DNA of 49,252 nucleotides from Verrucomicrobia bacterium UBA3761 (GCA_002371135.1 DFGB01000011.1:330-49581); one strand, 5' to 3'. Numbered from the stretch's first letter, positions 1 through 10,847 are shown. The notes: generated by a model from the letters alone, not told the origin. Numbers and translations are program-made.

Positions 1-38
1 CCCCCCCCCGGTTCTCTTCCCTCTTCCCATCTACCCCC

Positions 39-68
39 TTGACACGGCACGGGGGGAAATGATATAAT
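39..68 (+). promoter_or_regulatory. sigma70-type promoter of the leu operon
   Basis: TTGACA at 39-44 and TATAAT at 63-68 are separated by 18 bases, an essentially consensus promoter. Transcription should begin near base 75, only a few bases before the leader-peptide ATG at 79, so the leader mRNA would be almost leaderless. The upstream bases 1-38 are a C run and a CT-rich tract with no gene. Confidence 0.8.
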
Positions 69-78
69 TCGCGCCGTC

Positions 79-156
79 ATGCAGAAAAACCTCTTTCTCC
101 TTCTTGGCCTCGGACTCCTCGCCCTTAAAGAGCGCGGAGCGCGTCGCATTGCCTAG
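79..156 (+). CDS. leuL: leu operon leader peptide
   Basis: This 25-codon frame runs from ATG at 79 to TAG at 154-156. Eight of the 25 residues are leucine, at positions 5, 7, 8, 9, 11, 13, 14 and 16, so translation speed would report charged tRNA-Leu supply. It sits directly after the promoter and before a terminator hairpin and leuA, as leader peptides of amino-acid biosynthesis operons do. There is no Shine-Dalgarno sequence, consistent with a transcript that starts almost at the ATG. Its 3' part (132-140) doubles as the antiterminator arm. The peptide has no expected function of its own. The call rests on composition and placement; I cannot show that it is translated. Confidence 0.78.
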   Translation: MQKNLFLLLGLGLLALKERGARRIA

Positions 157-214
157 AACGGGAAATCGAGAGAAAAGGCAAAGGACGGCTCCGCGCAAAC
201 GCGGGGCCGTTTTT
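115..214 (+). promoter_or_regulatory. transcription attenuator (leader 1:2, 2:3, 3:4 pairings)
   Basis: Three mutually exclusive pairings are visible. Segment 1 (115-122) pairs with segment 2 (132-139), 7 of 8 bases, inside the leader reading frame just after the Leu codons. Segment 2 (132-140, GCGCGGAGC) pairs perfectly over 9 bases with segment 3 (188-196). Segment 3 as part of 185-195 forms the terminator stem with 200-210. A ribosome stalled at the Leu codons would cover segment 1 and free segment 2 to sequester segment 3, preventing termination. This is the classical E. coli-style logic; the pairings are read directly and the mechanism is inferred. Confidence 0.8.
185..214 (+). terminator. 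intrinsic terminator of the leu attenuator
   Basis: An 11-bp G+C-rich stem (185-195 with 200-210, one G-U pair) encloses a CAAA loop and is followed by five T residues (210-214). It lies 23 bases before the leuA start codon. Confidence 0.85.
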
Positions 215-237
215 CGTTTCACAAAAAACACCAACCT

Positions 238-1836
238 ATGCAAACGGTAAAAATATTCGATACGACGCTGCGGGACGGCGAACAGGCCCCCGGGTATTCG
301 ATGACAATCGAAGAAAAACTGCGCATGGCCCGCGAACTCGAAGCGCTGGGCGTGGATGCGATCGAAGCGGGTTTCGCAATCGCGAGCCCCGGCGACTTCG
401 AATCGGTCCGGGCGATCGCCGGCGTCGTAAAGAGCGCGAGCGTCGTCTCGCTTTCCCGCGCGATAACGAAGGACATCGACGCGGCGTGGGAAGCGGTGAA
501 AACCGCCGCGCGCCCACGCATCCATACGTTCCTCGCGACGAGCGACCTGCACCTGGCGGCAAAGCTCAAAATGACGCGCGAGGAAGCGCTCGAGCGCATC
601 CGCTCGGCGGTGCGCCATGCCCGCAACCTCTGCGGCGACGTCGAATTCTCGCTCGAAGACGCGACGCGGACCGACCCCGATTTCATGTGCCGCGCCGTAG
701 AGGCGGCCATTGCCGAGGGCGCCGCGACGATCAACCTCCCCGACACGGTGGGCTATGCGCGGCCCGAGGAAATCCGCGCGATGGTGGCGAACGTGATGAA
801 CCGCGTGCCGGGGATAGAGAACGTCTGCGTCTCGATGCACTGCCACGACGACCTGGGGCTCGCGGTCGCGAACACGCTCGCGGGCATCGAGGCCGGCGCG
901 CGCCAGGCCGAGTGCTGCATCTGCGGAATCGGCGAGCGGGCGGGCAACGCCGCGCTCGAAGAAATCGTCATGGGCCTCGCCACGCGCCGCGACGCATACA
1001 ACCTCGCCACGAACGTCAACACGAAGGAGATCTCCCGCGCCGCGAAGCTCCTCTCTTCCATCACCGGCGTCAAGATCGCGCCAGGCAAGGCGATAGTCGG
1101 CGCGAACGCCTTCGCCCACGAATCCGGCATACACCAGCACGGCGTGATGGCAAACGCGAAAACCTACGAAATCATGACCCCGGAATCGGTCGGCGCAAGA
1201 CGCTCCGCGCTCGTCCTCGGCAAGCACTCCGGATTCCACGCCTTCTCCCAGCGCCTCGAAGACCTCGGCTACACGCTCGACAAGGCGCTCGAAAAAGACC
1301 TCTTCGCAAAATTCAAGGCCCTCGCCGACAGGAAGAAATCCGTCGAAGAGCGCGACATAGTGGCGCTCGTAGAATCGGCCGTCGGGCGCAGGTCCAACCC
1401 AGACGACTGGACGCTCGACAACTACGTCGTCTCCTCTTCGAACAAGATGTTCTCGACCGCGTGCGTCACGCTCGTCAAAAACGGCAAGACCGCGACTGAA
1501 TCGGCATTCGGCACGGGCCCGATTTTCGCGGCGATACGCGCCGTCGAAAAAATCGTCAAGCACCCCTTCTCGCTCGAAGACTTCCAGATCCAGGCCGTCA
1601 CGGAAAGGCGCGACGCGCTGGGCGAGGTGACGGTGAAAGTGGCAGATTCGACGGGCGTATACCGCGGGCGGGGAGTCTCGACCGACATCATCGAAGGCTC
1701 CATCCTCTCGACCCTCGACGCCGTGAACCGCATGCTCACGGGCTCGGCCGCGGCGCTCGGCACGGGCGCCTCCGCCGACGCGCAGCACTCGTTCTGCGAC
1801 GACCTCCTCTCCGCCGGCCACACCGACAAGGAATAG
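238..1836 (+). CDS. leuA: 2-isopropylmalate synthase
   Basis: The 532-residue product condenses acetyl-CoA with 2-oxoisovalerate, the first committed step of leucine synthesis, in the cytoplasm. The N-terminal TIM barrel carries the metal- and substrate-binding motif [13 protein letters not shown] (residues 6-18), the HxH-type metal site in SMHCHDDLG, and GIGERAGNA. Residues after about 385 form the C-terminal regulatory LeuA dimer domain, which in the family mediates feedback inhibition by leucine. Length is normal for the long bacterial type (E. coli 523). The ATG at 238 is chosen because the motif follows it at once; no clear ribosome-binding site precedes it. The gene is preceded by an attenuator and followed after 4 bases by leuCD. 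Confidence 0.96.
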   Translation: MQTVKIFDTTLRDGEQAPGYSMTIEEKLRMARELEALGVDAIEAGFAIASPGDFESVRAIAGVVKSASVVSLSRAITKDIDAAWEAVKTAARPRIHTFLATSDLHLAAKLKMTREEALERIRSAVRHARNLCGDVEFSLEDATRTDPDFMCRAVEAAIAEGAATINLPDTVGYARPEEIRAMVANVMNRVPGIENVCVSMHCHDDLGLAVANTLAGIEAGARQAECCICGIGERAGNAALEEIVMGLATRRDAYNLATNVNTKEISRAAKLLSSITGVKIAPGKAIVGANAFAHESGIHQHGVMANAKTYEIMTPESVGARRSALVLGKHSGFHAFSQRLEDLGYTLDKALEKDLFAKFKALADRKKSVEERDIVALVESAVGRRSNPDDWTLDNYVVSSSNKMFSTACVTLVKNGKTATESAFGTGPIFAAIRAVEKIVKHPFSLEDFQIQAVTERRDALGEVTVKVADSTGVYRGRGVSTDIIEGSILSTLDAVNRMLTGSAAALGTGASADAQHSFCDDLLSAGHTDKE

Positions 1837-1840
1837 ACAT

Positions 1841-3703
1841 ATGACGCTCACTCAGAAAATCCTCGCCTCCCACGCCGGCAGGAAAGAAGTGGCGGCGGGC
1901 GAACTCGTGATGGCGAAGCTCGACCTCGTGCTCGCGAACGACATCACGGCCCCCGTCGCAATCGGCGAATTCCCGGCGTTCGGCAGGGATACGGTTTTCG
2001 ACCGCGGAAAAATCGCGCTCGTCCCAGACCACTTCGCGCCCAACAAGGATATCAAGGCCGCGGCGCAGTGCGCGCTCATGCGCTCTTTCGCACGCGAGCA
2101 CAAGATCGCAAACTACTTCGAAACCGGCCACGACTGCGGCATAGAGCACGCGCTGCTGCCCGAGAAAGGCCTAGTCGTGCCCGGCGACGCGGTGATCGGC
2201 GCCGATTCCCACACGTGCACATACGGGGCGCTGGGCGCGTTCTCGACCGGCGTCGGCTCGACCGACGCGGCTTTCGCGATGGCGTCTGGCCGGGCGTGGT
2301 TCCGCGTGCCGGAGGCGATCGAAGTGCGGCTCGAAGGCGAGTTCGCGCCGCACGTCTCCGGCAAGGACCTGATTCTCCACCTGATCGGCCTCGTCGGCGT
2401 CGACGGCGCAAGATACTCTTCGCTCGAATTCACCGGGCCGGGTGTCAAGGCGCTCGCGATGGACGACCGCTTCACGGTCGCGAACATGGCCATCGAGGCG
2501 GGAGCGAAGAATGGCATCTTCCCGGTCGACGAAACGACGCTCGCGTATCTTGCGAACTACTCGCACGCGAAGCGCGAGGGCCGCGCTTTCGCGCCGGACC
2601 CGGACGCCGCCTACTCGCGCACGATCGAAATCGACCTCTCGGCGCTGCGCCCGACCGTCGCCTTCCCGCATCTCCCCTCGAATACGCGGACGATCGACGA
2701 AGCGGCGGGCGTCAGGCTCGACCAGGTCGTCATCGGCTCGTGCACGAACGGGCGCATCGGCGACCTGCGCAAGGCGGCGGCGGTGATGAAAGGCCGCCGC
2801 GTCGCCCCGCACGTCAGGTGCATCGTCATACCCGCGACGCAGCGCGTCTATCTGGAAGCGCTGGACGAGGGGCTCTTGCGGACGTTCGTCGAAGCGGGGT
2901 GCGTCGTCTCCACGCCGACGTGCGGACCCTGCCTCGGCGGATACATGGGAATCCTCGCGAAGGGCGAGAAATGCCTCGCGACGACGAACAGGAATTTCAT
3001 CGGGCGCATGGGGCACGTGGAGTCGGAAGTGTATCTCGCGTCGCCGGAAATCGCCGCCGCCTCGGCGATCGCCGGCGAAATAGCGCCTTGCGAGGGTCGC
3101 ATCGGGAGGGCCGCGCCTGTCGCGGTCGCAACAGGCCATCGTGCGTTGCCCGTGCGCCAAGGAGGCGCGGCTTCAGCCGCGCCAAATGAAACAGCGTGCG
3201 TGACGCGGCTGAAGCCGCGCCCCCTTGCCCCGATGGCGTTCAAATACGGCGACAACATCGATACCGACGTCATCATACCGGCGCGCTATCTGAACACGCC
3301 GGATGCAAACGAACTCGCCGCGCATTGCATGGAGGATATCGACCCCGCGTTCGCATCGACGGTGCGAGGCGGCGACGCGATCGTGGCCGGGAGCAACTTC
3401 GGATGCGGCTCGAGCCGCGAACACGCGCCTCTCGCAATCAAGACGGCGGGCGTCAAATGCGTCATCGCCGCGTCCTTCGCCCGCATCTTCTACCGCAACG
3501 CGCTCAACATCGCCCTGCCGATTCTCGAATGCCCCGACGCCGCGCGCGAAATAGCCGACGGCGACGAAATCGCAGTCGACCTCGCGACCGGTGAAATACG
3601 CGACTTGACGACGCGGAAGACATACCACGCCACGCCCTTCCCTCCGTTCATGCAACGGCTCATCGCCGCCGGCGGACTCAAGAAAATGAAATTCGAGGAA
3701 TAA
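1841..3703 (+). CDS. leuCD: 3-isopropylmalate dehydratase, large and small subunits fused
   Basis: One 620-codon frame contains both subunits of isopropylmalate isomerase, normally separate proteins. Residues 1 to about 415 are LeuC of the short type, with the 4Fe-4S cysteines Cys301 (GSCTNG), Cys361 and Cys364 (TCGPC). Residues 465-620, beginning at a methionine that looks like the original start, are LeuD with the substrate-binding segment [14 protein letters not shown]. The linker (about 416-464) is low in complexity and its second half (about 439-463) is encoded by an inverted pair of the palindromic repeat seen elsewhere in the window. The simplest reading is that repeat insertion removed the leuC stop and fused the genes. 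Both halves keep their key residues. An internal start at 3233 could still yield free LeuD. AAGGAA lies upstream of the ATG at 1841. Confidence 0.93.
   Translation: MTLTQKILASHAGRKEVAAGELVMAKLDLVLANDITAPVAIGEFPAFGRDTVFDRGKIALVPDHFAPNKDIKAAAQCALMRSFAREHKIANYFETGHDCGIEHALLPEKGLVVPGDAVIGADSHTCTYGALGAFSTGVGSTDAAFAMASGRAWFRVPEAIEVRLEGEFAPHVSGKDLILHLIGLVGVDGARYSSLEFTGPGVKALAMDDRFTVANMAIEAGAKNGIFPVDETTLAYLANYSHAKREGRAFAPDPDAAYSRTIEIDLSALRPTVAFPHLPSNTRTIDEAAGVRLDQVVIGSCTNGRIGDLRKAAAVMKGRRVAPHVRCIVIPATQRVYLEALDEGLLRTFVEAGCVVSTPTCGPCLGGYMGILAKGEKCLATTNRNFIGRMGHVESEVYLASPEIAAASAIAGEIAPCEGRIGRAAPVAVATGHRALPVRQGGAASAAPNETACVTRLKPRPLAPMAFKYGDNIDTDVIIPARYLNTPDANELAAHCMEDIDPAFASTVRGGDAIVAGSNFGCGSSREHAPLAIKTAGVKCVIAASFARIFYRNALNIALPILECPDAAREIADGDEIAVDLATGEIRDLTTRKTYHATPFPPFMQRLIAAGGLKKMKFEE
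3156..3229. repeat. inverted pair of palindromic repeat inside leuCD
   Basis: A forward copy (3156-3182) and an inverted copy (3203-3229) share the core CGCGGCTTCAGCCGCG and a flank of the form GCCAAGG(A/G)GG. The same unit occurs at 4765-4800 and in 11340-11420, outside genes. Here it is translated in frame as the LeuC-LeuD linker. The pair could form a long hairpin in the mRNA just before the LeuD segment. Confidence 0.85.
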
Positions 3704-4762
<1,059 letters not shown>

Positions 4763-4764
4763 CG

Positions 4765-4853
4765 CCAAGGAGACGCGGCTTCAGCCGCGCACCCTTGCCA
4801 TGGCATCCGTTTCGCGGACAGCCTTCGGCCGGGGGATATTCCTTGCCGCCAGG
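4765..4853. repeat. palindromic repeat, A+B composite
   Basis: This intergenic segment holds an A unit (core CGGCTTCAGCCG, 4765-4797) followed by a B unit with GGACAGCCTTCGGCCGG and GATATTCCTTGCCG. The same A and B units occur in reverse order and orientation at 11302-11425. It lies between convergent leuB and res and fills most of 4763-4878. Confidence 0.8.
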
Positions 4854-4878
4854 GCCATCCTGCTTCCTACTTTGGCCG

Positions 4879-7800
4879 CTAAAGCGCGGCATCCATCAGG
4901 TCCTTGTATGACGCCACCTTTTTGTAGGTGACGTGAAATTTCGCATCCTTTTGTCCAAGCGACATGAAATACTTTTCGGCGCAGACGATTTTGGCTTCTT
5001 CAATCTTGCGGAGCTGAAGGCCCGAAAGATCGCCCTTCGTCTCGGCCACGAAGTAGACGTGCTTGACAGAACCCTCCTGAAATGCTATCGCCCAGTCGGG
5101 ATTGTAACTGCCGAGCGGAGTGGGAATCGCAAAGCCGCGCGGCAACTTGGCATACACGACCACCTCCGTGGAACTGTCCAGCTCCTTGGCAAAGTCTTTC
5201 TCCCCCTTGGAATCGCTGTTCAGATATTCGTATATGTGCTTCTGGAGCATTTTCCCGTCGTCGCGTATGGACACCATGCTTGACGGCAGTATCATCTGGT
5301 TGCGCGTGAAGATGTCCGCATCGTATACATCGTCGAGAATATGATATTTGATATGCTCGACCACCATCGCGGCCTTCTGCTCGTTGATTATCCTCGCGAC
5401 CTCGGACAAGAACTTTTCCGGGTTGTTCTTGAATTGTCCAAATCGCCCGGGCATCATCCCTGCGAGAATGTCCCTTACGGTTTTGCGTTTGAGAATCGTC
5501 TCTTCCGCGATTTTGCCGACAATGTCGTATTTGATTCCCGTTTCAGCGCAGGAATCGTCGAAGATTTCCGTCGTCGTTCCGGCAGAGGCCATCTTCGCGC
5601 CGGATGTCTGCGTTGCGCGTCTTATCGTGTATGCCGGTTTCGGAATCGAGATTTCCCTGTCGAGAGCGGCAATTGCATGCTCGACCAGTTCCCCGGTGGA
5701 GAACTCCACGGTATAGGCGCTCTTGTGGTTGATGCGCCCCCACAATTCCTGAAACTCCTTTTTGTCGAAGTTCTTCCGGTTGAGTTTCAGTTCCTTCGGT
5801 CGCAGCGTGGAGACATACCTCTTCAAGGCGTTCGGATCCCGGACCGAATCGACGAGTTTCCACGTTTCCTCCTCGAACGGCGCGAGCGAAGCGAGTTGCG
5901 GCGGGAGTCCAGGGACGGTCCCGGAATCCCTTGCCTCGCGCCATGCCGGAAGCACGTTGTCGCTTTCGTCTATGAAGTCGTTTTTGTAGAGCCACTTGTT
6001 CAGGGCCTTCGCCTCGATCTCGGTGATGCAGTGCGTCGGCGTCTTGACCGTAGCGACGCCGTTTTCCATGACTTCGGCATCCACCCTTAGAACCTTGTCC
6101 TTGAAAAATGCGACATCGGCAAGGACAGGCCGGCGGGCGCACGAATCCAGTATTTCCTTCTGCAGCCCGCCTACGTATGTCGCAAAGCCCTCGTTCGCCA
6201 CGATCGTAAGCAGATTGACGTCGTGGACGATGGCGGGATCGTCAATGCGTTCGCCGTCCTGATTGACGCAGAGCCTCAGCCCTCGGCCGACTTCCTGCCT
6301 CCGTGCGACGTCGTTCCCGGCGTCCGGCTTCTTCAGCGGGCAGATTACGAACACGTTTGGATTGTCCCAGCCCTCCCGGAGCGCAGAATGCGAAAAAATG
6401 AATCTCACCGGTTCGTCGAGCGAGAGAAGCCGCTCTTTGTCTTTGAGGATGAGATCGTAGGCGTCCTTGTCCTTTTCGCTTTCCTTGTTCTTCGAGTCGA
6501 CGAATTTGTGCTTCTTGTCTTCCGAGAAATACCCCGCATGGGTGTCGGCCGCCTTGAATCCTTCCCAATACTTGCGCAACGCCGGGTCGAGCGAAAGGTC
6601 GCAAAGCTGTTCGCCGATCGCCTTGGCGTATTCGTCCTCGAACATCTTTGCGTATTCTCCGCTCGCGCCGGTCGTGTCGCCGTCGCCGGCGTAGAGGCGG
6701 TAGTTTGCGACCTTGTCGATGAAAAAGAGCGTCAAGACCTTTATGCCCTGCGAGAACAGCTGCTTCTCCTTCTCAAGATGCGCGCGCACCGCCTCGCGTA
6801 TCTGCAGCCTCCGGAGCTGAGGCTCGGCCACGTCGCCTGTCGCTTCCCCCGGAGAGAGGACGAGTCCGTTCTCGAAAACGATCCGTCCGTAGCCGTCCTT
6901 TGCATTGAGACCGGATACGACATACCTGTCCCGATACGCCTCGACATTCTTTGAAAGGACGTACAAATCGTCGCGCTCGCGGACTACGCGCGTCTCGTTT
7001 GCTATTTCGCCGTTCTTGCGCTTCACCTGAAACTCCAGCACGGCCTCCGGGCCGTCCTTCCCCGGACGTATCCCGGCGCAATATACATACTGTCCGATGC
7101 CGCCTCTGTTCGCCACGTCAATGCAGACGGGTTCGATTTTCTTCACGAGTTTCCGGTCGAAGGCGTCGATGGCGTCGAGCCTGTAGACAAGGTTCCTGAT
7201 TGTCTTGTGGGTCGCAGAGTACCGCAAAATCATGAGAGGATTGAACTTGGACAGCATCTCGTTCGTCGAGCGCCCTTCCATCTTCTGCGGCTCGTCGAGA
7301 ATGAGGACGGGGCGGTTCGCGGCGATCATGTCTATCGGCTTGCGGCTCGCGAACTCGTCGAGTTCCATGTATATGCGGCGCGCGTCTTCGCTCCGGGCGT
7401 TGAACGCCTGGACGTTCATTATCAGCACCTGTATCCCCGCGCTCGTCGAAAAGTCCTTGACATCCTGCGGATGCGCCGAGTTGTACACGTAAGTCTTCGC
7501 CGCCTTTCCATAGTCGCTCTGGAACTTGTCGGCCATGATGTCGAACGACTTTTTGACGCCCTCGCGTATGGCGATGCCGGGAACGATTACGATGAACTTC
7601 GACCAGCCGTAGCGCTTGTTCAGCTCGAATATGGTCTTGATATAGACAAACGTCTTCCCCGTGCCCGTCTCCATCTCGACTTCGAGTTCGGGGAGTTTGT
7701 CTCGCGCGGGGCTTGAGAAAACAGAACGCTCCAGGTTCTGGCGGTCCTGGACGGCATGGATGTTCGAGCGGAGCGCGGCGGGAGGGATTTCCATCTCTGC

Positions 7801-7983
7801 GTTCTTGTATCCGACTTCCGGCGGATCGGGGAAATCGAACGTCGGTTGCCGTGCATATGCAGGCTTTTCCCCCGGATCGACGGTGTAGACGTCAGGGTCG
7901 TGGTACGGCTGCCCTTCGAAGACGTCGCACACCGCCGCCGTCGCCGCCTCCTGGAACGCCTGGTCCTTGAATTTCAGTTTCAT
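4879..7983 (-). CDS. res: type III restriction enzyme, Res subunit
   Basis: The 1034-residue product is the ATP-dependent motor and nuclease subunit of a type III restriction system. Near the N-terminus is a Walker A motif (TGTGKT, about 106-111), followed by a Walker B-like LILDEPQ and, further on, motif VI (RRQEVGRGLRL), typical of superfamily 2 helicases. The C-terminus carries a PD-(D/E)xK nuclease core, with NPDWAIAF and then ETKG. Length fits the family (about 970-1050). I start at ATG 7981-7983 because GAGGAG lies 6 bases upstream; a TTG two codons earlier lacks such a site. It follows fic by 27 bases on the same strand, so mod, fic and res are likely cotranscribed. Confidence 0.93.
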   Translation of the reverse strand: MKLKFKDQAFQEAATAAVCDVFEGQPYHDPDVYTVDPGEKPAYARQPTFDFPDPPEVGYKNAEMEIPPAALRSNIHAVQDRQNLERSVFSSPARDKLPELEVEMETGTGKTFVYIKTIFELNKRYGWSKFIVIVPGIAIREGVKKSFDIMADKFQSDYGKAAKTYVYNSAHPQDVKDFSTSAGIQVLIMNVQAFNARSEDARRIYMELDEFASRKPIDMIAANRPVLILDEPQKMEGRSTNEMLSKFNPLMILRYSATHKTIRNLVYRLDAIDAFDRKLVKKIEPVCIDVANRGGIGQYVYCAGIRPGKDGPEAVLEFQVKRKNGEIANETRVVRERDDLYVLSKNVEAYRDRYVVSGLNAKDGYGRIVFENGLVLSPGEATGDVAEPQLRRLQIREAVRAHLEKEKQLFSQGIKVLTLFFIDKVANYRLYAGDGDTTGASGEYAKMFEDEYAKAIGEQLCDLSLDPALRKYWEGFKAADTHAGYFSEDKKHKFVDSKNKESEKDKDAYDLILKDKERLLSLDEPVRFIFSHSALREGWDNPNVFVICPLKKPDAGNDVARRQEVGRGLRLCVNQDGERIDDPAIVHDVNLLTIVANEGFATYVGGLQKEILDSCARRPVLADVAFFKDKVLRVDAEVMENGVATVKTPTHCITEIEAKALNKWLYKNDFIDESDNVLPAWREARDSGTVPGLPPQLASLAPFEEETWKLVDSVRDPNALKRYVSTLRPKELKLNRKNFDKKEFQELWGRINHKSAYTVEFSTGELVEHAIAALDREISIPKPAYTIRRATQTSGAKMASAGTTTEIFDDSCAETGIKYDIVGKIAEETILKRKTVRDILAGMMPGRFGQFKNNPEKFLSEVARIINEQKAAMVVEHIKYHILDDVYDADIFTRNQMILPSSMVSIRDDGKMLQKHIYEYLNSDSKGEKDFAKELDSSTEVVVYAKLPRGFAIPTPLGSYNPDWAIAFQEGSVKHVYFVAETKGDLSGLQLRKIEEAKIVCAEKYFMSLGQKDAKFHVTYKKVASYKDLMDAAL

Positions 7984-8010
7984 CGCCAACTCCTCACACT
8001 CCTTTGGCGG

Positions 8011-8994
8011 TTATTTGCCGTCGTTCACGACTTCCCAGCGTCCGCCTTTGCGTCCTCCGACCCTGCGGATTCTGCCGGCGGATTTCAATTGTGAAAGGTT
8101 CTTCTCGACGCCTCTTACCGACAGCCCGACTTCCGCAGCCAGCCTTTCGCGGGTTATCTCAGGGTACTCCTTGAGCAGGGCAAGGATTTTTACCACACTT
8201 TTTACCACACCTTTTCCCACACTCTTTTTCACCGCGACAAGCGCATCGCGAAGCGCCGCAAGCATAAACTCTATGAACACGCGAGCATCGCCGGTCTTGT
8301 CGGCGCAGGATATCGCATGGTAGTATGCGTCCTGCCTGTCGCGGATGATTTCCTCGACCGGCACCCAGGCCATTTGCGCCCTCCACGATGCGAGAAGTGC
8401 CGTCTGCCAGTATCTTCCCATGCGGCCGTTGCCGTCGGTGAACGGATGGATGTACTCAAGTCCGTAATGGAACACGCAGCTGGCGATCAGTGGATGCACT
8501 CCAGAATCCCTCGTCCAGGCCAGCAACTCCTTGATTCTGCCAGGCACCTGTTTGTGTGGAAGCCCGGCATGGACGAGATGCTTCCCGGAATACACACCGA
8601 CTTCAACCGTCCTGAATCGTCCCGCCTGTGCCGTCAGCCCCCCAACCATCAAGCCATGAACCTTCAGAAGGTCGTTTACGGAATACGGATCGATCCGTTC
8701 AAGGATTGCGTATGCGGCTTTCGCGTTCTTCACTTCCTCGATTTCCTTTGGCGGACCGAACACGTGCTTGCCGTCAATGATATCGGTCACCTGCTTCAAG
8801 GTCAGGGTGTTCTGTTCGATGGCAAGTGACGAATGAATGGTCTTGAGCCTGTTTTTCTTTCGGAGAAGCGGGTCGATGGCACTCTCGCGCATTTCGAGGT
8901 GCGTGGCGATCTCGGTTATCTCGGCGACAAGCGAAATCATCTTGTCGCTTAGCGTGTAGCGAGGGTGCCTTGAGGCCGGTCTCTTCATAATCAT
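8011..8994 (-). CDS. Fic domain protein with C-terminal winged helix
   Basis: Fic proteins transfer AMP or another nucleotide moiety to hydroxyl side chains of target proteins. The catalytic loop HPFTDGNGRMGR is intact (residues 183-194). An N-terminal segment SSLAIEQN (55-62) matches the autoinhibitory class II motif (S/T)xxxE(G/N) loosely, with Gln in the usual Gly/Asn place. The C-terminal ~70 residues look like a winged helix-turn-helix, so autoregulation is possible. Its start overlaps the mod stop codon by 4 bases (ATGA), implying translational coupling. Lying inside a type III restriction operon, it may modulate the system or act as a second barrier; that role is inference. A second ATG two codons downstream is possible. 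Confidence 0.9.
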   Translation of the reverse strand: MIMKRPASRHPRYTLSDKMISLVAEITEIATHLEMRESAIDPLLRKKNRLKTIHSSLAIEQNTLTLKQVTDIIDGKHVFGPPKEIEEVKNAKAAYAILERIDPYSVNDLLKVHGLMVGGLTAQAGRFRTVEVGVYSGKHLVHAGLPHKQVPGRIKELLAWTRDSGVHPLIASCVFHYGLEYIHPFTDGNGRMGRYWQTALLASWRAQMAWVPVEEIIRDRQDAYYHAISCADKTGDARVFIEFMLAALRDALVAVKKSVGKGVVKSVVKILALLKEYPEITRERLAAEVGLSVRGVEKNLSQLKSAGRIRRVGGRKGGRWEVVNDGK

Positions 8995-10847
8995 ATCACC
9001 CTCACGCTCGTCGTCGGCGAAAACTGGTCGAACACCTGTTGCAGGTTCGTACGCGTAGAATCATCGGCTATCGCATCCTCGCGGAAGAACGCAATCGCCG
9101 GCCTCGACTTCGCAATCTCGACGAAGAACCCGGTCGTCATCCTGGCCGCTTTGTCGAGACATGCGACGAGCGCCGTGCCGGACACGAAGAACACTTCGTT
9201 GCCGCCTACGGTTCTCTTCTCTATCGGCTCGGAAAGCGCGATGCGCGTTTCAAGAAGCATCTGGAAGAGCAGATCCTCCGGCGTCCGGTCGCTCCTCACG
9301 CGCTCGAACTTGAGATTGAGCTGGTTGATTTCGGAAACGGTCGAAGAGGTATCGTGGAGCGACGACGAGTCGAGTTTCAGCACGCGGAAACCCGTGTCGA
9401 GATTGGGGGCGGTTGTCGCATTCGCCTCCGCGATCTTTTTCCCCGCTCTCCTGATTCTCTCCTTGCCGATTTCGCAGATATTCTTGTAGCCGGCCTTCGC
9501 CGCCTCGCTGTCCTCCGCGCACGCCTCCGGCAACTGCACGAGGATAAACTTCCTGTTCCCCCCGTCCTCAGCATTCAACTGCATCACCGCATGCGCCGTC
9601 GTCGCACTGCCAGAGAAGAAGTCGAGGATGAGGGAGTCGTTGATGGAACCGAGACGAAGCATTCTACATACAAGCTCAACTGGCTTAGGAAAGTCAAAAT
9701 ATTTTTCATCATTGAAAAGTGCCTTTACTTCTCTTGCAGCACTCTGATTGTGTCCTACTTCATCGCATAACCAAAGCGTATTAGAGGTGCGTCCATCTTG
9801 AACTTGCGATAAGTACCGCTTCTTTCGAGGAAAGGCATTGCCATCTACGCCAAAGTATATCTGACCCTTCGCTACAAGCTCCTTAAGATTTTCTTCTGCA
9901 TAAACCCAATGTTTGCCCTGCGGAACATCAAATTCTTTCCCGGTCATAGGACTCTTGACTATATAATGCCCAGTTGTCCTTTCTCCACTTGCCACTAAAT
10001 CACCTGATTGCCAAGGCCCCTTTGGATCGTTGTCTGGATTGGTGTAACGTTCATTCATTTCCGCTGTTCGCGGCAACAAGCCAATATTCAGTACGCTTTT
10101 AACCTTGGCATACATCAAAATGTACTCGTGATTTTCCGATAGATATTGCGCGTCGTTTTTCGTGCTATGGATCTTTTGCCATACACACTGCGCCACAAAA
10201 TTCCTTTCCCCGAAAATCTCGTCGCACAACTTGCGCAGATTGGTGACTTCATTGTCGTCGATGGAGATGAAGATGACGCCGTCGTCGCGGAGCAGATTGC
10301 GTGCGAGTTTGAGGCGCGGGTACATCATCGAGCACCAGTTGGAGTGGTAGCGGGCCTCGGCGGAGTCGTTGACCTGGAAGCGGTTGCCGTCCTCGTCGAA
10401 CACGCCCGCCTCGCTTTCGAGTTCTTGTTTCGTGAGCGAGAAGCGGTCGCGGTAGACGAAGTCGTGGCCCGTGTTGTACGGCGGATCGATGTAGATCATC
10501 TTCACGCGCCCCGCGTAGGCCGACTGGAGGAGTTTGAGAACTTCAAAGTTGTCGCCCTCGATGTAGAGGTTCCCGGTGGTGTCGAAATCGACCGACTCCT
10601 CGCGGCAGGGGCGGAGCGTCTTCGTCGTCGGCGCGCTCGCGGCCGCTTTCGCCGCGCGTTTGCCCGGCCATGTGAAGTCGTATCTCTCGACGTTCCCCTC
10701 GACAACCTTCGACGAAAGACACTGGCGGAGCTTGTCGAAATCGACCTCGCCGACGCCGCTTTCGCATTCAGGGAAAAGCGCAAGCAGTTTCTTCGCGTTC
10801 TCCGTCGCGAGGTCGTTCGTTTCGCATTTGACTTGTTCGATGTTCAC
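8991..10847 (-). CDS. mod: type III DNA methyltransferase, Mod subunit
   Basis: The product (about 618 residues) is an adenine-N6 methyltransferase of the beta type and the specificity subunit of the restriction complex. Motif IV DPPYNTG lies near residue 121 and the AdoMet-binding motif DFFSGSATT lies later in the chain, the beta-class order. The large central segment between them is the target-recognition region and sets sequence specificity, which I cannot predict. I start at GTG 10845-10847, preceded by AAAGGTGA. The GTG six codons further upstream would sit at the predicted transcription start, so it is less likely. The gene leads the operon mod-fic-res. Confidence 0.92.
   Translation of the reverse strand: MNIEQVKCETNDLATENAKKLLALFPECESGVGEVDFDKLRQCLSSKVVEGNVERYDFTWPGKRAAKAAASAPTTKTLRPCREESVDFDTTGNLYIEGDNFEVLKLLQSAYAGRVKMIYIDPPYNTGHDFVYRDRFSLTKQELESEAGVFDEDGNRFQVNDSAEARYHSNWCSMMYPRLKLARNLLRDDGVIFISIDDNEVTNLRKLCDEIFGERNFVAQCVWQKIHSTKNDAQYLSENHEYILMYAKVKSVLNIGLLPRTAEMNERYTNPDNDPKGPWQSGDLVASGERTTGHYIVKSPMTGKEFDVPQGKHWVYAEENLKELVAKGQIYFGVDGNAFPRKKRYLSQVQDGRTSNTLWLCDEVGHNQSAAREVKALFNDEKYFDFPKPVELVCRMLRLGSINDSLILDFFSGSATTAHAVMQLNAEDGGNRKFILVQLPEACAEDSEAAKAGYKNICEIGKERIRRAGKKIAEANATTAPNLDTGFRVLKLDSSSLHDTSSTVSEINQLNLKFERVRSDRTPEDLLFQMLLETRIALSEPIEKRTVGGNEVFFVSGTALVACLDKAARMTTGFFVEIAKSRPAIAFFREDAIADDSTRTNLQQVFDQFSPTTSVRVI

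Noticed and set aside
31..1851. A 606-codon open frame on the minus strand across leuA.
   Set aside because: It is the antisense shadow of leuA in high-G+C sequence; composition is Arg/Ala-rich and leuA has all family motifs.
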